Origin: Heterocephalus glaber
Lineage: Eukaryota > Chordata > Mammalia > Rodentia > Bathyergidae
Reading direction: 5' to 3'
Assembly (NCBI RefSeq): GCF_000247695.1
Contig: NW_004624776.1
Span: 15,146,344 to 15,210,343, forward strand
DNA length: 64,000 nucleotides
Made by a program: the position numbers and the translations under genes. The notes beneath the pieces were generated by a model, which was given only the letters and a program-made list of their open reading frames with translations, did not search any database and was not told where the DNA came from. Of the stretch, positions 47,746-59,080 are shown in pieces (position 1 is the first letter of the stretch; each line of letters starts with the position of its first letter).

Positions 47746-48429
47746 AATAACATGAGGTAAGAATATGTTTCGGCAGCAGTGTGAGATGGGCCAGCTTTGT
47801 ACTCATCTAGAATGCAGCAATGAGACTGTGTTTTGTGGTGATGACACAGTTTGCAAAATCACTGTCAAGAGATACTGATGAGGTATATTAATATGTCCCT
47901 CTACTCTTTACAAAGCACATGGACATTATTAAACAGGTAAAAATTTTTTATTTTCCCTAAAGAATGTTTGCCTCCCATATGCCGCCATAGACAGATGTAC
48001 TGTAGAGAAGTAGTGTGTCATGCAAATGAATGCACTGTGTGCACCCTGGGGCCTTCGGTTCTTCAGGCTAGTTGATCTCCACACAGACAACAGGAAATGA
48101 TCAATGAAACTTCCATGGCTTAAAAAAAAAGTGATTCTGTTCATCTTGTAATGTTGCTAAAGTATCTTATTAAAAGAATTAGCCAGTTATTATTTTTCAT
48201 ATTAAGAACCAGTTTTATTATACCTGCTATTATTTTCAGCAGGATTTTGGTAATTATCCATACTCAGTAATTACAATGCATTCACTTTTCTGTCAGTTAG
48301 AAAGGCAGATTAGTGGTACTGGTGTGGGGTTATGGAATTGGACAATCAATGGAAGGAGATAAATGCCTTGAATAAATTCAACTTCTAAAACTCCAGACCA
48401 CCCTCAAACTCCATCCACTTATCTCATAC
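47746..48429. other. Unassigned noncoding sequence
   Basis: No recognisable gene or repeat. The string 'ttcggcagca' near 47770 is discussed under rejected items. Confidence 0.4.
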
Positions 48430-48625
48430 CTAAGCAGGTAGTATACTTCACACCTATACTTCTTCATTTATTGCAACAACCCTATAAAGTGCCAACAATT
48501 ATTATGCCTACTTATTGATCAGAATATCAAAGGCATAGTGAGGATGAGTAACTTAGTTCAGTTCACATAGGGAGTTAATTCAAATTAACTGGGCTTTGAG
48601 TCCATGTTGTTAACAGTCACATTAC
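48430..48625 (+). mobile_element. MIR SINE
   Basis: 'atttattgcaacaaccctataaagtgccaacaattattatgcctac', 'gatcagaatatcaaaggcatagtgaggatgagtaacttag', and 'ttcacatagggagttaattc' follow the MIR core in reverse ('aatcctcacaacaaccctatgaggtaggtactattattatcccc...gaggaaactgaggcacagagaggttaagtaacttg...'). Ancient, non-coding. Confidence 0.75.
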
Positions 48626-48843
48626 AATAATATCATGAATTACACCGAACTGGGCCTTCCTCCCATAGAATTGAGTTGAGTGTTTGAGTAAAGGACTGAA
48701 ATGGATTCAGTCTAGTTGTCTCAGTCTATGCATCCTGCTTCATCCATTGAACTAAGAAAAGTCACTAAACCCTGTAAATATCACCCCTAAAGGATGGACT
48801 GGTCAGGTGCAATGGTGTCACTCCTAAAAAATGGCCACTAACT

Positions 48844-48988
48844 GGCCTGGGGTGCATACCTGTAATCCCAGCCCCTGGAAAGCTAAGGGAGGACACTCAT
48901 GAGTTTGAGACCAGCCTGGGCTACATAGTGAATTCAAGGCTGACCTAAATGTATAGCAAGATCTGTCTCAAAAGAAAAGAGGAGAAAA
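48844..48988 (+). mobile_element. B1 SINE (7SL-derived)
   Basis: 'ggcctggggtgcatacctgtaatcccagcccctggaaagctaagggaggacac', 'gagtttgagaccagcctgggctacatagtgaattcaaggctgacc', and 'gatctgtctcaaaagaaaa'. Pol III A- and B-box regions are recognisable. Closely related in layout to the minus-strand B1 at 43993. Confidence 0.92.
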
Positions 48989-49384
48989 GATGGTCATTGG
49001 ATGGCAAAAGTAACTCCAGTTATGTGGTGGCATTGAAGAAATCATGAGTGCCCAGTAACCACTACACTATGTGAGATTCTGGAGCCTTTAATAGAAAAAT
49101 TGAAGAATATACTCAATAAAATATTTCAGGCTAAGGGATATTACTACCTAATAAAAAATTTTTGTTCCACAGAACTGTAAATTTAGTCAGAACCTCACCT
49201 ACTAAAAACCAAGCTTTAAGTCACTGAAGTACCCACTGTTTTCCCTAGAATCATCCTCAAAGGAATCTTTGTTTTGAAAAATGGTTGTACAGTTATATTT
49301 TATCTTCCTTTTACTGTGTAGGTTTTCCCTATTTGCTAAATAGTGAAAGGAAACTTTAGACTTTCCAATGGCTTGTTGTTAAAG
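48989..49384. other. Unassigned noncoding sequence
   Basis: No recognisable gene or repeat. Confidence 0.4.
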
Positions 49385-49824
49385 CTTATATCTAGATATT
49401 CCCCCAAAGCTTCATGAGCTCATAGGTGGGGCTTTGGGAAGTGACTGAACCATGGGTATATGATACTGGATCCTAGGTGTGTGAAACTGTGTAGTCCTTC
49501 GACTGGATTAGCCCAGTTCGGGGTGTGAATGATGGACTTACTAAAGAGGGAAGATTCACCCTAGGTGTGGATGCAACAACCAAAAGGTTTGCAACCTAGA
49601 TGGAATAAACTGGAAAAAAGGAAGGCTCCCCGCTTCATGCCTGACCTGGCAAGAACTGTTTCTCCTCTGCCATGGCCCTCTGCCATCGCACCTTGCCTTG
49701 GAGCTAGCTACATATGGACTGAGACCTCTACAAACTGTGAGCTAAAACAAACCTTGTCTCCTTCAACTTGTGGCTATTGGGTATTTTGTCCCAGCAGTGA
49801 GAAAGTAGCTAAGACGCTGATATA
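49385..49824 (+). mobile_element. MaLR solo LTR
   Basis: 'atattcccccaaagcttcatgagctcataggtggggctttgggaagtgactgaaccatggg', 'ctctgccatggccctctgccatcgcaccttgccttggagc', 'atatggactgagacctctacaaactgtgagctaaaacaaaccttgtctccttcaacttgtggc', and 'gtattttgtcccagcagtgagaaagtagctaagac'. Solo LTR; the 86-codon open frame inside is LTR sequence. Confidence 0.8.
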
Positions 49825-50728
49825 ACATGGCTATCATTCCATAGAATGTCTGAGTTAAGATTTGGTAACTCTTCATGGAACAGTTTTCAGTACTCGGGAA
49901 GTTGCTGAAATTAATGTATTAGTCTCTTGTCTAATTCTCTTTACACAGAGAACAGGTGATCACATGCAGCCTTAGGTGGACAAAGATTCTTGTTTAATAA
50001 TATAAATTAATAAAACTAGAATGGACCATCTTGACAAGTTAAGAGTAATTTTAAATTTCCATTTATTGAAAAAAGAAAGGGTAATAACCATAATAAATGA
50101 GGTATTGAAATCCAAGTAAATAAATAAAAGTCTAATGTGACTTACCGGTCAGTTCTTTCTCTCCACCAAGGGACTAACTAACCCATGAGGTGATTATCTG
50201 CTCTGCTCTGTATGGAGGGCATGGGAGCTCTGTGAAGGCATACAGCACCTGGTGATGTGTGCCAGGTCTGTACAGGCATGCACATCCAGGGATAAGACAG
50301 AGATTCTGTCTTCCTATGGGGATGGTCAAGACCACCCCATCCCAGTTGTAGGCTGAAGCAGAGCAGTCGATCAGCAAAATGGAAGTTGGTGGAACTCAGT
50401 GAGGCTGAGAGGCACCGGGTAAGGAGTGCACCCTACATTGAGAGCAACTATGGACTTTTCATAAAACTTCAAATATCAGATATTGGAAAGGAGGCAGATG
50501 TTGGGGAGTGGAAGGGAAGGCCATGCCAACAGATGAAACCAGATATGTGACATCATAACCCCCTTTCACCCATGCTAAGAGACTAATGCATTAGAGGAAG
50601 GAAATAAAGAATTACCTCAGAACTTAGGCAGCATCCCAGCTGGATTGGCTTTGGTTCCTGTGACACTTTGGTGGCTGTGAAAATGGTTGATGTGGGGTAG
50701 GGGGAGACTAGCTATAAGGGCACAAGAA
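49825..50728. other. Unassigned noncoding sequence
   Basis: No recognisable gene or repeat; somewhat richer in GC at 50150-50420. Confidence 0.4.
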
Positions 50729-51420
50729 ATGTTATGGTTCAGATCTAAAACAGTACCACACACATGTGTAAATACCGAATAGTGTCTCTAGTGTGAGAAA
50801 CTGAAAGTATAAATAAGGACTAAAAGGTATAACAGATAATGTGAAATAGGAAGAAAAGGGGCAAAGGGGAAGGGGCAGTGGGAGGGGTAGGGGAAAGGAA
50901 AGAAGGGAATGGAATTAATATGAGAAAATGAAAAAATGGAAGCAAAGTCTTTGTAAACAGGGAGGGATGGAGGGGTTGAAGGGAGGCCAGGGGAAGGGGG
51001 AAAATATAAGAACCAAGAGAGTTTATGTGAAGGTGCAAATTTCCAATGATGAATGTCATTATATTGTACACCTAAAATGTACCAATAAAAGGATATACAA
51101 AAAAATAAATGAATAAAACAGTCCCCAGTGCCTCAGTTTAAGGCTAAATGTGTTGTTAGGATGTGGAACCTGCCTGGAAGAGATAGATTACTGGGGCTGG
51201 CTTCAGAGGGTCTGTCTCCCTCCCGGCTCCTCCTTTTTCTCCCTCTGCTTCTTGTCCTCCATACCATAATCAGCTTTTGTCCACCATACTCTGCTGTGCC
51301 ATCCTGCCTTGGAGCCATCTGACCATGAACTGAAATGTAAGCCAAGATAATCCTCTCCTCCCTTAGGTTTAGGGTGTTAGGTATTTTGTCCCAACAAGGA
51401 GGGAAGTATCGAAGACAAGG
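50729..51420 (+). mobile_element. MaLR LTR split by a nested L1 3' end
   Basis: The LTR start ('tgttatggttcagatctaaaacagt', 50731-50754) is separated from its continuation ('cagtccccagtgcctcag', from 51119). The continuation runs through 'gaacctgcctggaagag', 'ctccctctgcttcttgtcctccata', 'ctgaccatgaactgaaatgtaagccaagataatcctctcctcccttagg', and 'gtattttgtcccaacaaggag'. Removing the L1 segment rejoins the LTR in consensus order. Confidence 0.8.
50755..51113 (+). mobile_element. L1 3' UTR inserted in the MaLR LTR
   Basis: Contains a long purine-only/G-rich tract (about 50850-51020), then 'aatgatgaatgtcattatattgtacacctaaaatgtaccaataaaagg' and an A-rich tail. Identical 9-bp copies of TAAAACAGT lie at 50746-50754 and 51114-51122, as expected for a target-site duplication. 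The 3' motif 'gatgaatg' is also seen in the reversed copies at 13878 and 43607. Open frames across the tract are low complexity. Confidence 0.75.
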
Positions 51421-53265
51421 AAGAGTTTACAGAAGCCACATATGATTCAAATACCAATGACAAAGGAGATGAAGAAAGAAGATTACCTTTAGGAAGCCAA
51501 ATAAATGAAAGAATAAATCAAGGATGTTTGTTACACCTGTTTTAATATAACTTTTTATATTATATATATATTATATGAAAGCTGTGATAATCTCAATGAT
51601 AGAAAAGATGAATTTAGGGTAAATTGTCACACTTCTTGATAGCCTACATGTTATTTTCTTTGCAACTGTCTTATCTCTTCTTTCTACTTCAATACCCCAA
51701 GAAAAATGCATAATGATACACACACACACACATATGCTAACATATTCAGAAAATAGGAATGGTAAGATCTTGGTCCATATTCTCAATTTGCAAGTCATCA
51801 AAAACTCTATATGCTCAGGCCCTACTCTCTACTCCCAAAGGTTTTGAATCAGCCTATCTATGACAGTTCTGCACCTTGTTAGAACTAGGGGCTATGTTCA
51901 AAATATTTAACAACTGATTCTGGCATATCACAGAGAGACAGATCGCCTGGAACACAGAAGCCCTGAAGGCCTCTCACATCGTACACCCTGCCCCAGGCAT
52001 CCTTCAGTTACTGAATCCTGGAGAAGGCCAACTGGCACAGTTCTGGAGCAGGAAAGCAGAGCATCCATGGCCACTCCCAATCTATACCGACGCCTGTGAT
52101 TTTTCACCAAGCCGTATCAGTGAATATGGCCTGATCATAGACATTCTCATTTGTAACAGTGACACATACTAACAATGATTTTCTGTCCAGGCTGGACACC
52201 CCTTTCTCTGCAGCATTATTTCCAAGAGGATGTGCAAGACAGTATGAGAAGATACTCAGGAAGATTCTGATTTTTCTCCACTAAGTTCCATCGGCCTCCA
52301 GTGTTCAATAAGGATGTCTGACTGCCCGAACAGCTGCCCTGTAGAATGGACATTTTCTCCCTGGCCTCTGCAAATCTGGACAGCACCTCAAAAAGTGTCT
52401 GACTTTCCCTGGAAGAGAGAAACCATGTATTTCAGGCTGGGCCTAGCAAGAATCTCCATCAAGTTCAGAGCACTGGTGCAAGCAGAGGCAGCCCAAGACT
52501 AGGTACACAGGAGTAAAATCAGATGTGCATGTGCGTAGGCAGGGCCCCTCTTCAAGTGAGGCAGCACCAGTGATTCATGCCTGCAGCTGCTCCTTGACCT
52601 TGGTTAACCTCCATCCTGGTTAAGTGGGCAGAGACCCTGACTCAGAAGGTCTACTTTTGGGTTTATTTATCCTTGGGTTGCCACAGCTTCTACAGATGGT
52701 AGCGCTGGCACTTGATGGCAGCAATCTGAAATTTTCTAAATGTTCGTTGCTTGTCTAAGTGTAGACAAAAGATGATATGTCTCTCCTACTTTTGCTGTAT
52801 TTTTTACCACAGCCACGACCTCAGAGTGCACTCATAAAGAGCAAAGAATGATTTTTAAAACAAGCCCTACTTCAAAACTCTTCCTCCTGCCTTTTGTGAG
52901 TGTATATATCTCATTCTAAATGGAAAGTAATTTCAGTGTAACCATTACAATAGCCAGGCATCCCAGCTTCTGACAACTGGCTCAAGGATCCTATCTGCCC
53001 TCCTCTGTGCCCTCTCAGGACTCATGCTTCCCTGCTGAGTGCATTCAAGCCACTTTCCTCTCAAGGGTCAACGTGCCTTTTAGGCCACAATACCTGGGAC
53101 CGCCAGAGGCACCACTTCTTCATCACAGAGGACAGAGGAGGAGAGATTCTCACCCCAGCTTCATTCTTGCCTCCTTAAGGATGCTCCTCCTGCTACCCTG
53201 TTCTTCTCAACTTTTCCATGGAGGAGAGATCAAAAGCCCCACTGAAGAGTTGTAAGTTTATATAT
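51421..53265. other. Unassigned sequence with AT and CA simple repeats
   Basis: AT-rich simple stretch at about 51554-51575 and CA tract at about 51717-51732. About 51900-53250 is the least AT-rich unique block of the window, with several short open frames (60-82 codons) on both strands. None shows a recognised domain. No gene claimed. Confidence 0.4.
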
Positions 53266-53267
53266 TT

Positions 53268-54160
53268 TTAAATAAATATTTTATTTTGAATAGTTAAGAA
53301 TGTATCCCAGCAAAAGCTGTGAAGATAATGCAGAGTTCCCATATGCCCAAACCAACCTCCTCCATTGCTAACATCTTATATCCCTAAGGTACTTTTGACA
53401 TGACCGACAAGTTGATGTCACAAGAGTCCATATCTTATTTTGATTTCCTTGTCTCTCATCAAATCCCTTTCCTGTTTAAGCGCCCACTTCAGACCGCACA
53501 TTCCATTCAGACTTCACGTCTCTAGAGACTCTTCTGGGCTGTGAGAGTACCTGGGACATTTCACGTTTTTGGTTTCATTGCCCTTGACAGTTTTAAGGAG
53601 TGTTGGTCCTTAAAGGTAGTTTGAACTTTGTTTCTCAGTTTGCTTTTGTCTGGTGGTTTTGTTTGCTTTTAATAACGGGACTGGAGTCATGAGTTTGGGG
53701 AGGAAGACCGCAAAGGAGAAGTTCCTATCTCACCACAGCCTGTCACCACATCATATGAGGATCCTCACTGTCCACATGGCTGGTCCCTGGGGTTGCTCAC
53801 CTGGATCACCAACAGGTGTCCCTCATACTTCTCCAGTGGGAGGCTATGTTCCCCAACTCCACATCACACTTCTCCACAGAAAGGTGCCATGGGAAGCCCA
53901 CCCTGAAGGGTTGAGGAACTGTGTCCCACCTCCAAGATATGGAAATATTTGATACAATGTATGAATCTATTTTCCTACATTTATGTAGTCAGTCAATAAC
54001 TAATTTTTATCAATATAGACACAGGGATACTAATCCTAAACTTTGGATTATGATCCAGGCCTATGATATTATTTGGTTGCACAAATTGCTCCAGATTTGG
54101 CCATTAAAACCCTTGGGCTTCTTGTTTTTGTTTTAAGCATTCTCTTGCTAACACCAAATA
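53268..54160 (-). mobile_element. L1M (L1MC/L1ME-like) 3' UTR, copy 1
   Basis: The plus strand follows the reversed 3' UTR of an old L1: 'aatgcagagttcccatatgcccaaaccaacctcctccattgctaacatctta', 'gacagttttaaggagtgttgg', 'gagtcatgagtttggggaggaagaccgcaaaggagaagttc', 'tcctcactgtccacatggctgg', 'ctccagtgggaggctatgttccc', and 'ccaccctgaagggttgaggaactgtgtcccacctcc'. The open frame at 53653-53952 is a by-product of this noncoding UTR. Confidence 0.75.
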
Positions 54161-54587
54161 CCTCCCAGGTTTATCATCATTTTTCTGTCTCAGATTTAGA
54201 ATCCCTGATTTCTGCAAGAAACGTAGGCTCCCTCCATTGTAAAATGGCATTCGAAGCCAGTGGGTATGACCCATTGCTACTGGGGGTGGGGGGATTACTG
54301 CTTCTGGGGGCCCTTTCAGCTGGCAGAGCAAGGATATATACATTTGTGTACAACACATCAAGGTATAGACATCTACCCTTTGAAGACTGCTCTTTACGAC
54401 ATTGTGCTACTTAATGACCATCAAATTTCCTCCCTGTTGAGGAAAAGGGAATGAGGTGGTGAAGAGAGGGTAGAGACCCAAAACTGGAAACTATGAACTG
54501 TCTCTCCTGACCACAGCCCACACCTAGATTTGCAAGGCAAACTATAAAGGCCTTCAGTGCTTTCAGGCATTGCGACACTTTGTATAA
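54161..54587. other. Unassigned noncoding sequence
   Basis: Overlapping open frames up to 113 codons on both strands, with no recognised domain. Confidence 0.4.
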
Positions 54588-54770
54588 GTGCTGGACATGG
54601 AGCCACATGCCTAACAGCCCAGCACTCTGGGAAGCTAGACAGAAGGATCACAAGTTTAAGTCCAGCCTCGGCAACTTAGTGAGATGCTGTCTCAAAATTA
54701 AAAAAAAAAAACAGGGCTAGGGACGTAGTTCAGTAGAAGGCCCAGGGTTCAATCCTCCCATGCTGCAAGT
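54588..54770 (+). mobile_element. Composite B1 + ID-like SINE (MEN/B4-like)
   Basis: The B1 half reads 'gtgctggacatggagccacatgcctaacagcccagcactctgggaagctagacagaaggatcacaagtttaagtccagcctcggcaacttagtgagatgctgtctcaaaatta', followed by an A12 linker, then the ID half 'cagggctagggacgtagttcagtagaaggcccagggttcaatcc'. This order, with the 'ctcaaaat...aaa...gggctgggg' junction, is typical of fused rodent SINEs. Confidence 0.88.
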
Positions 54771-54822
54771 AGTAATAATAATAATAATAATAATGACAAC
54801 AACAACAATAATAATAATAATT
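54771..54822 (+). repeat. (AAT)n/(AAC)n microsatellite at the SINE tail
   Basis: AAT units with an internal patch of AAC, growing out of the tail of the composite SINE. The minus-strand open frame here is poly-Leu and not a gene. Confidence 0.95.
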
Positions 54823-55058
54823 TTAAAATAAGAATGGGTATGTAGTTCATACTCACTGAGGACAGTCCTTGGGTAAAGGAAAAAAGACTACATAAGTGGC
54901 ATGTCCCCAAGGAGCAGTTAACATATAAAGATTTTTTTCTCAGTATTAACTTCATCAGCTGGTTAGTTATATACCTACTTTTCAGGTATACATCCTAATT
55001 TCTGTACAGCTGGATCTAGTGCCTAGATCAATATGAATAATCAATAAATATTAGATGA
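54823..55058. other. Unassigned AT-rich sequence
   Basis: No recognisable gene or repeat. Confidence 0.4.
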
Positions 55059-55120
55059 ATAAGTGTATGAATTTTTAAGTAAGTGTGAATGAATTTTTAA
55101 GTAAGTGTGAATGAATTTTT
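55059..55120 (+). repeat. Short tandem repeat, 22-bp unit
   Basis: Two exact copies of AAGTAAGTGTGAATGAATTTTT's pattern (55077-55098 and 55099-55120) are preceded by a shortened, slightly different copy (55059-55076). Confidence 0.9.
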
Positions 55121-55199
55121 AATTATAGTATCTGAACCAAGCAGGAATATGTCATTAAAAATAAATTCTAGCGAATGATATTTGGAAGTCTATCTGTGT

Positions 55200-55569
55200 C
55201 TTAGTTACTTTTCTCATTGCTGAGCAAAATACTCAACAGGTAAAGTTGAAGGAGGAAAGTTTTATTTCAGTTTACAGTTTGTAGAGATTTCAGTCCATAG
55301 TCAGCTGGCTTCAAGAAGGGTGCCAGAGGAGAAACAGTCCTTGGCAGCAGCAAATGGAAAGCAAATGCAGCAAAATAGCAGTACTAAGCCTCCCTTTCCC
55401 ATCCTTCCCATTATTCACACCCAGAACTATGCTAAACTAAGTAGTGGACTAATCTAGTACACACAGCCTTATTCTCAGTATCACACACCCTGGACCCAGC
55501 CAGTTCTGAAAAGCACCACCTCTGAGCTTATGAGGCTTTGGGAAGACATCTAGATACAATCCATAACAG
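55200..55569 (-). mobile_element. MaLR solo LTR
   Basis: Reversed LTR: 'ttttctcattgctgagcaaaatactcaacagg', 'ggaggaaagttttatttcagtttacagtttgtagagatttcagtcc', 'agctggcttcaag', 'ctgaaaagcaccacctctgagcttatgaggctttgggaagacatctagatacaatccataaca'. Collinear with 13386-13806. Confidence 0.8.
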
Positions 55570-56082
55570 TCTGTAACTTACAAATGCCCTAGGAAACTTA
55601 CCCACTGTTTGGGGAGGCTGAGGGAGGAAGGCCTGAATGGTGCTTTCCCAGCCTTGTAGCTCACTCAAGGGCAGATGATACATAGATGGTGCCACGATGA
55701 GCCACATTAGTGCTGAGAGTCTCCAGATTGTTCCCACAGTTGATCGTTTTATGTCCAGGGGTTCTGAATAATGTGGAGCCTTGGTCCTCATCCCTCCTGA
55801 TGTCTTCTTTCAAACCTGCCCTGTGCCATGGGGTCTGAATATGTGCACAGTCACATTATTTGTACTATCATACTCCTCAGGTCTCCTTGCAAGTATCTGT
55901 TTGCAGTTTTATTTTAAGAACCAAAGTGATTTTGCAAAATAATTTCACTTTCAAAAAAGATGGAATCAGTTGTATGCTCATTGCTTTGGAATAATCTGAA
56001 AGAATGCAATGAATCCACTTACACAGAGGTTTTTCATCCTATTTGAGATAGCAATGTATGGGGACTTACTGACCAGGGACTT
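55570..56082. other. Unassigned noncoding sequence
   Basis: An 87-codon minus-strand frame (55528-55791) starts inside the LTR and has no recognised domain. Confidence 0.4.
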
Positions 56083-56168
56083 CATTTTTATTTTATTTAT
56101 TTATTCAGCAGTATTGGGGGTTGAATCTAAGGCCTTCCACACGCTAAGCAAGTGCAATCCCCCCAGGC
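56083..56168 (-). mobile_element. ID-like SINE, diverged
   Basis: Reversed ID body: T-rich tail, then 'cagtattgggggttgaatctaaggccttccacacgctaagcaagtgcaatccccccaggcc'. The reversed B-box region ('ggttgaatct') is recognisable; the A-box end is lost. Confidence 0.7.
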
Positions 56169-56169
56169 C

Positions 56170-58240
56170 AGACCAAGGCCTTTCAAAAGTGCTGCAATCT
56201 GAAGCAACCTTACAGGTTCCACTGTATTTACCCACCTCCCAGTTACACCACTGGCCTCTCCTAGCCAAAGCAGCATCTTAACTTCCAGCTCTAGGCCCTG
56301 AGTTTACTCAGGCAGAGGAGAAGGAAGTGACAAGGCCTCTATGGGAGGTCTCAGTTCCAACAAGGAGCTTTATGTTTTGTGTTCATAGGGGCTGTGAACA
56401 GATTCTTTTCTCTTCCCATCAGTTACCATACAATGCACTGCTTTATTCCCTGGTGCCAGCAGTCAAGATATGGGGTGTTGAAGAAAACCCAATTGTTCAT
56501 GCTTTTATGACACTAATCCAAATATGTGTTTATTTAAGAACACAGTTGTGCAACCTATGTGCCCCCAGTCTCTCTGGACAGTTGTGGTTGTCTAAAAATG
56601 GCCTGATGGGCCTTTGCTTCTCACTGGAGTGTGAGGCTGCAGAATTCACTTGGCCCATTCTGGACTCCTCTGCCATCCAGACTGCAGCCTTTCTTAGGCC
56701 CCAGGTGCAGCTGAAGTATATTTGTTGGCAAAGCCCTCCCCCAAAATAGGTATCTCTGTTGTAACTAAGATGTGTAGGTCTTTTTTCAGTAGCATCTTCA
56801 GTTGATTGACTGATGGGTCTGTAAGTTATTTTTGAATCTGGGTTATTTCTATTTCTGATGTAAGTTTCTAGAAGCTTCATAATTGCTCAGCCCAATCTTT
56901 TTATTTGATAATCTATGCTAAGAAAGAAAATGGTCTTATTGTAAAGACCATTTTTTTTTTCTAAAATATTGATGTTCAGAACCCAACACTGGGCATCTCT
57001 CAAGCATTAAATTACATTCTTCAGAGGCATAACATGTCAACGTCTTTGTGTCTAAGGCTCTCAGGGGAATCTTTTTTAGGATTCTTTTTCTGGAGGGAAA
57101 AAAAGTACCTTTACTAAATCATTCTGTGAGTGTCTCACAAAAAATGAAGGGATATGCGTGTCTATAAAAGATATTATCTGGAAAAAGTAAATTATTACTT
57201 TAAGTTTGGAGAGCAGCTTTTCTCAAGGACTAGATTTTGACCAATTGGGCTGCTCACAGTACATAGAAATTTAATTGCATAATGTCTTAGACTTAAACCA
57301 CAGGAGAGAAAGGCATGAGAATTTAGAAAGAAGCCACTACTGGCCTAGTAAAGGAAGTACAGGGTCTTCCCAAGTTCACCTATGCGGTTTCCACATGAAA
57401 GGGAAATTATAGATTTCCCTTTCTTCATATGTTCAATGCTTCTTTTAAATGTAGGTGGTTTTCTGGTATTTTTAAATGATTTTAAATTTATAAAAATAAA
57501 ACTCTAATCGAAGAAGACTGGGATCTGAACATTATGAAAAGACGTGATTAGATTAAAATCTATGATATTGAAATGCCCTCAGTTGCAAAACTGTCATCCT
57601 CACAATCATTATAAAATAGATGAATGCTTAGTTAAAAGCAATATGCCTTTAAGAAACTAATGCAAAGCTACTCTAGAGCTAGATTTCATTATTGAAATAA
57701 ATATCTTCGTAAAGACAAAAGAAAATATTATTACAAAATATTGCATAGGCATTCTATATATCACAGTCATATTATGAGAGAATGAAAAATGATGGAAGGA
57801 GGAATTGCCAAGCTACAAATAACGTGTAGTCAGAACTGTATTTAAAGTGCTTGTGAACTTATATTTTGATAAGATTTCCCTCAATGCACGTGTAACTATT
57901 ATAAAATAGCCTGCATCCCAAAGGTATGAAATATAGTCAATGAAATTATATGTTAAATTTAGAACCCAAATAAATGTTGTTTAGCTTTGGTCTTAAATAG
58001 TTTATGTACATACATACCACTTATATACACTTGCTAATACACTTATATAAACTTATACACACTTGCTAATAAACAGTAAAATTTGAAGTCGGTATATCCT
58101 AAAAAGCTCACTTTAGCATGACAACTAACTATCCCATAATTTGTGCCAGGCTGCATATGTTAGGAGTAAAGAAAACAAGAATGATATTTCATCATCTTAT
58201 CATATTTCTCCTTTAAAAAGTATGAGAAACCAAACTGCTT
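56170..58240. other. Unassigned sequence with the longest open frames of the window
   Basis: A 140-codon plus-strand frame (56327-56749) overlaps a 116-codon minus-strand frame (56530-56880). Neither shows a signal peptide, domain or repeat family that I recognise, and the base composition is ordinary. From 57000 on the sequence is AT-rich; a short imperfect duplication of 'cacttatata...cacttgctaata' lies at 58018-58071. Confidence 0.35.
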
Positions 58241-58244
58241 TTTA

Positions 58245-58995
58245 AGTTAACTTTTTCTAAAATTTTACAATAGTTTTAGTTCACAAAAATGTTACAAAGA
58301 CAGTAGAGAACTTTTACACATATCACATTCAATTTGCCATATTAGCGCATTATACATTACAATAGTGTGCTAATAAAACAATATTCATAAATTGCCATTA
58401 ACTAAAGACATATTTTATCAAGATTTTCTTTATTTTTACTTAATGTCATTTTTCTTTTCCAGGATCCCACCCAGTATACCACAATTATACTTGGTTGACA
58501 TTTCTCTTTAGGCTCTAGCATAATGTGAGTTTCTCAGGCATTTCTTGCTTTTTATGAGGAATGCTGGTCAGGTTTTCATACTATGCCCCTCTTTGGGATA
58601 TGCTGTTTTTTGAGATCAGAGGGGACCTATGTGTTTGGGGAGGAAGACCTTATAGGTGAAGCTTCTTATCACCTCACATCAAGAGTCCACAATTGCAACA
58701 TGAATCATCGCTGTGGAGATGGACCTTGATCACATGGCTGGGGTAGTGTGTGTTGGTTTTCACACTGAAAGATTATGTTTTTTCCTTGTTTCCATATTGC
58801 ACTGTTTCAAAACAATATTACCCAGCCCACACTAAAGGGATTGGGCAATACTTCCACCCCCTTCATTTGACAGTATTGGCACAAAGTGTTTGGAATCATT
58901 CTGCACAGGGTATTTGCCTAACTCTCCTATCTATTCAAGTATTTATTTATATGATTAATATTCAGATTATTCTAAGATGTATTTCATACTTTGAG
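58245..58995 (-). mobile_element. L1M (L1MC/L1ME-like) 3' UTR, copy 2
   Basis: Reversed 3' UTR: 'tagttcacaaaaatgttacaaagacagtagagaacttttacacatatcac', 'ttttccaggatcccacccagtata', 'ggaatgctggtcaggttttcata', 'gtttggggaggaagaccttataggtgaagcttcttatcacctcacatcaagagtcc', 'tcatcgctgtggagatggaccttgatcacatggctggggtagtg', and 'ccagcccacactaaagggattgggcaatacttccaccccctt'. Covers the same UTR section as 53268-54160. Confidence 0.82.
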
Positions 58996-59003
58996 TTCTA
59001 ATA

Positions 59004-59080
59004 CAGGAGGAGGAGGCAGAAGGATTACAAGTTCTAGGCCAGCTTGGGCAATTTAGTGACATCCTACCTTAAAAAAAAAA
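59004..59080 (+). mobile_element. B1-type SINE, 5'-truncated
   Basis: 'aggaggaggaggcagaaggattacaagttctaggccagcttgggcaatttagtgacatcctacctta' is the right part of a B1 followed by A10. It resembles the B1 half of the composite at 54588. Confidence 0.7.

Noticed and set aside
47765..47785. 'gtttcggcagcag', reminiscent of the U6 snRNA 5' end
   Set aside because: Only about ten bases match and the rest of U6 is absent, with no flanking duplication.
50820..51116. Open frames on both strands across the G-rich tract
   Set aside because: They are translations of the L1 3'-UTR polypurine tract and A tail.
53653..54414. Open frames of 99, 71 and 113 codons on the plus strand
   Set aside because: The first two lie in the reversed L1M 3' UTR, a noncoding sequence; the third begins there and has no domain.
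54749..54955. Poly-Leu minus-strand open frame resembling a membrane segment
   Set aside because: It is the (AAT)n/(AAC)n microsatellite read in reverse.
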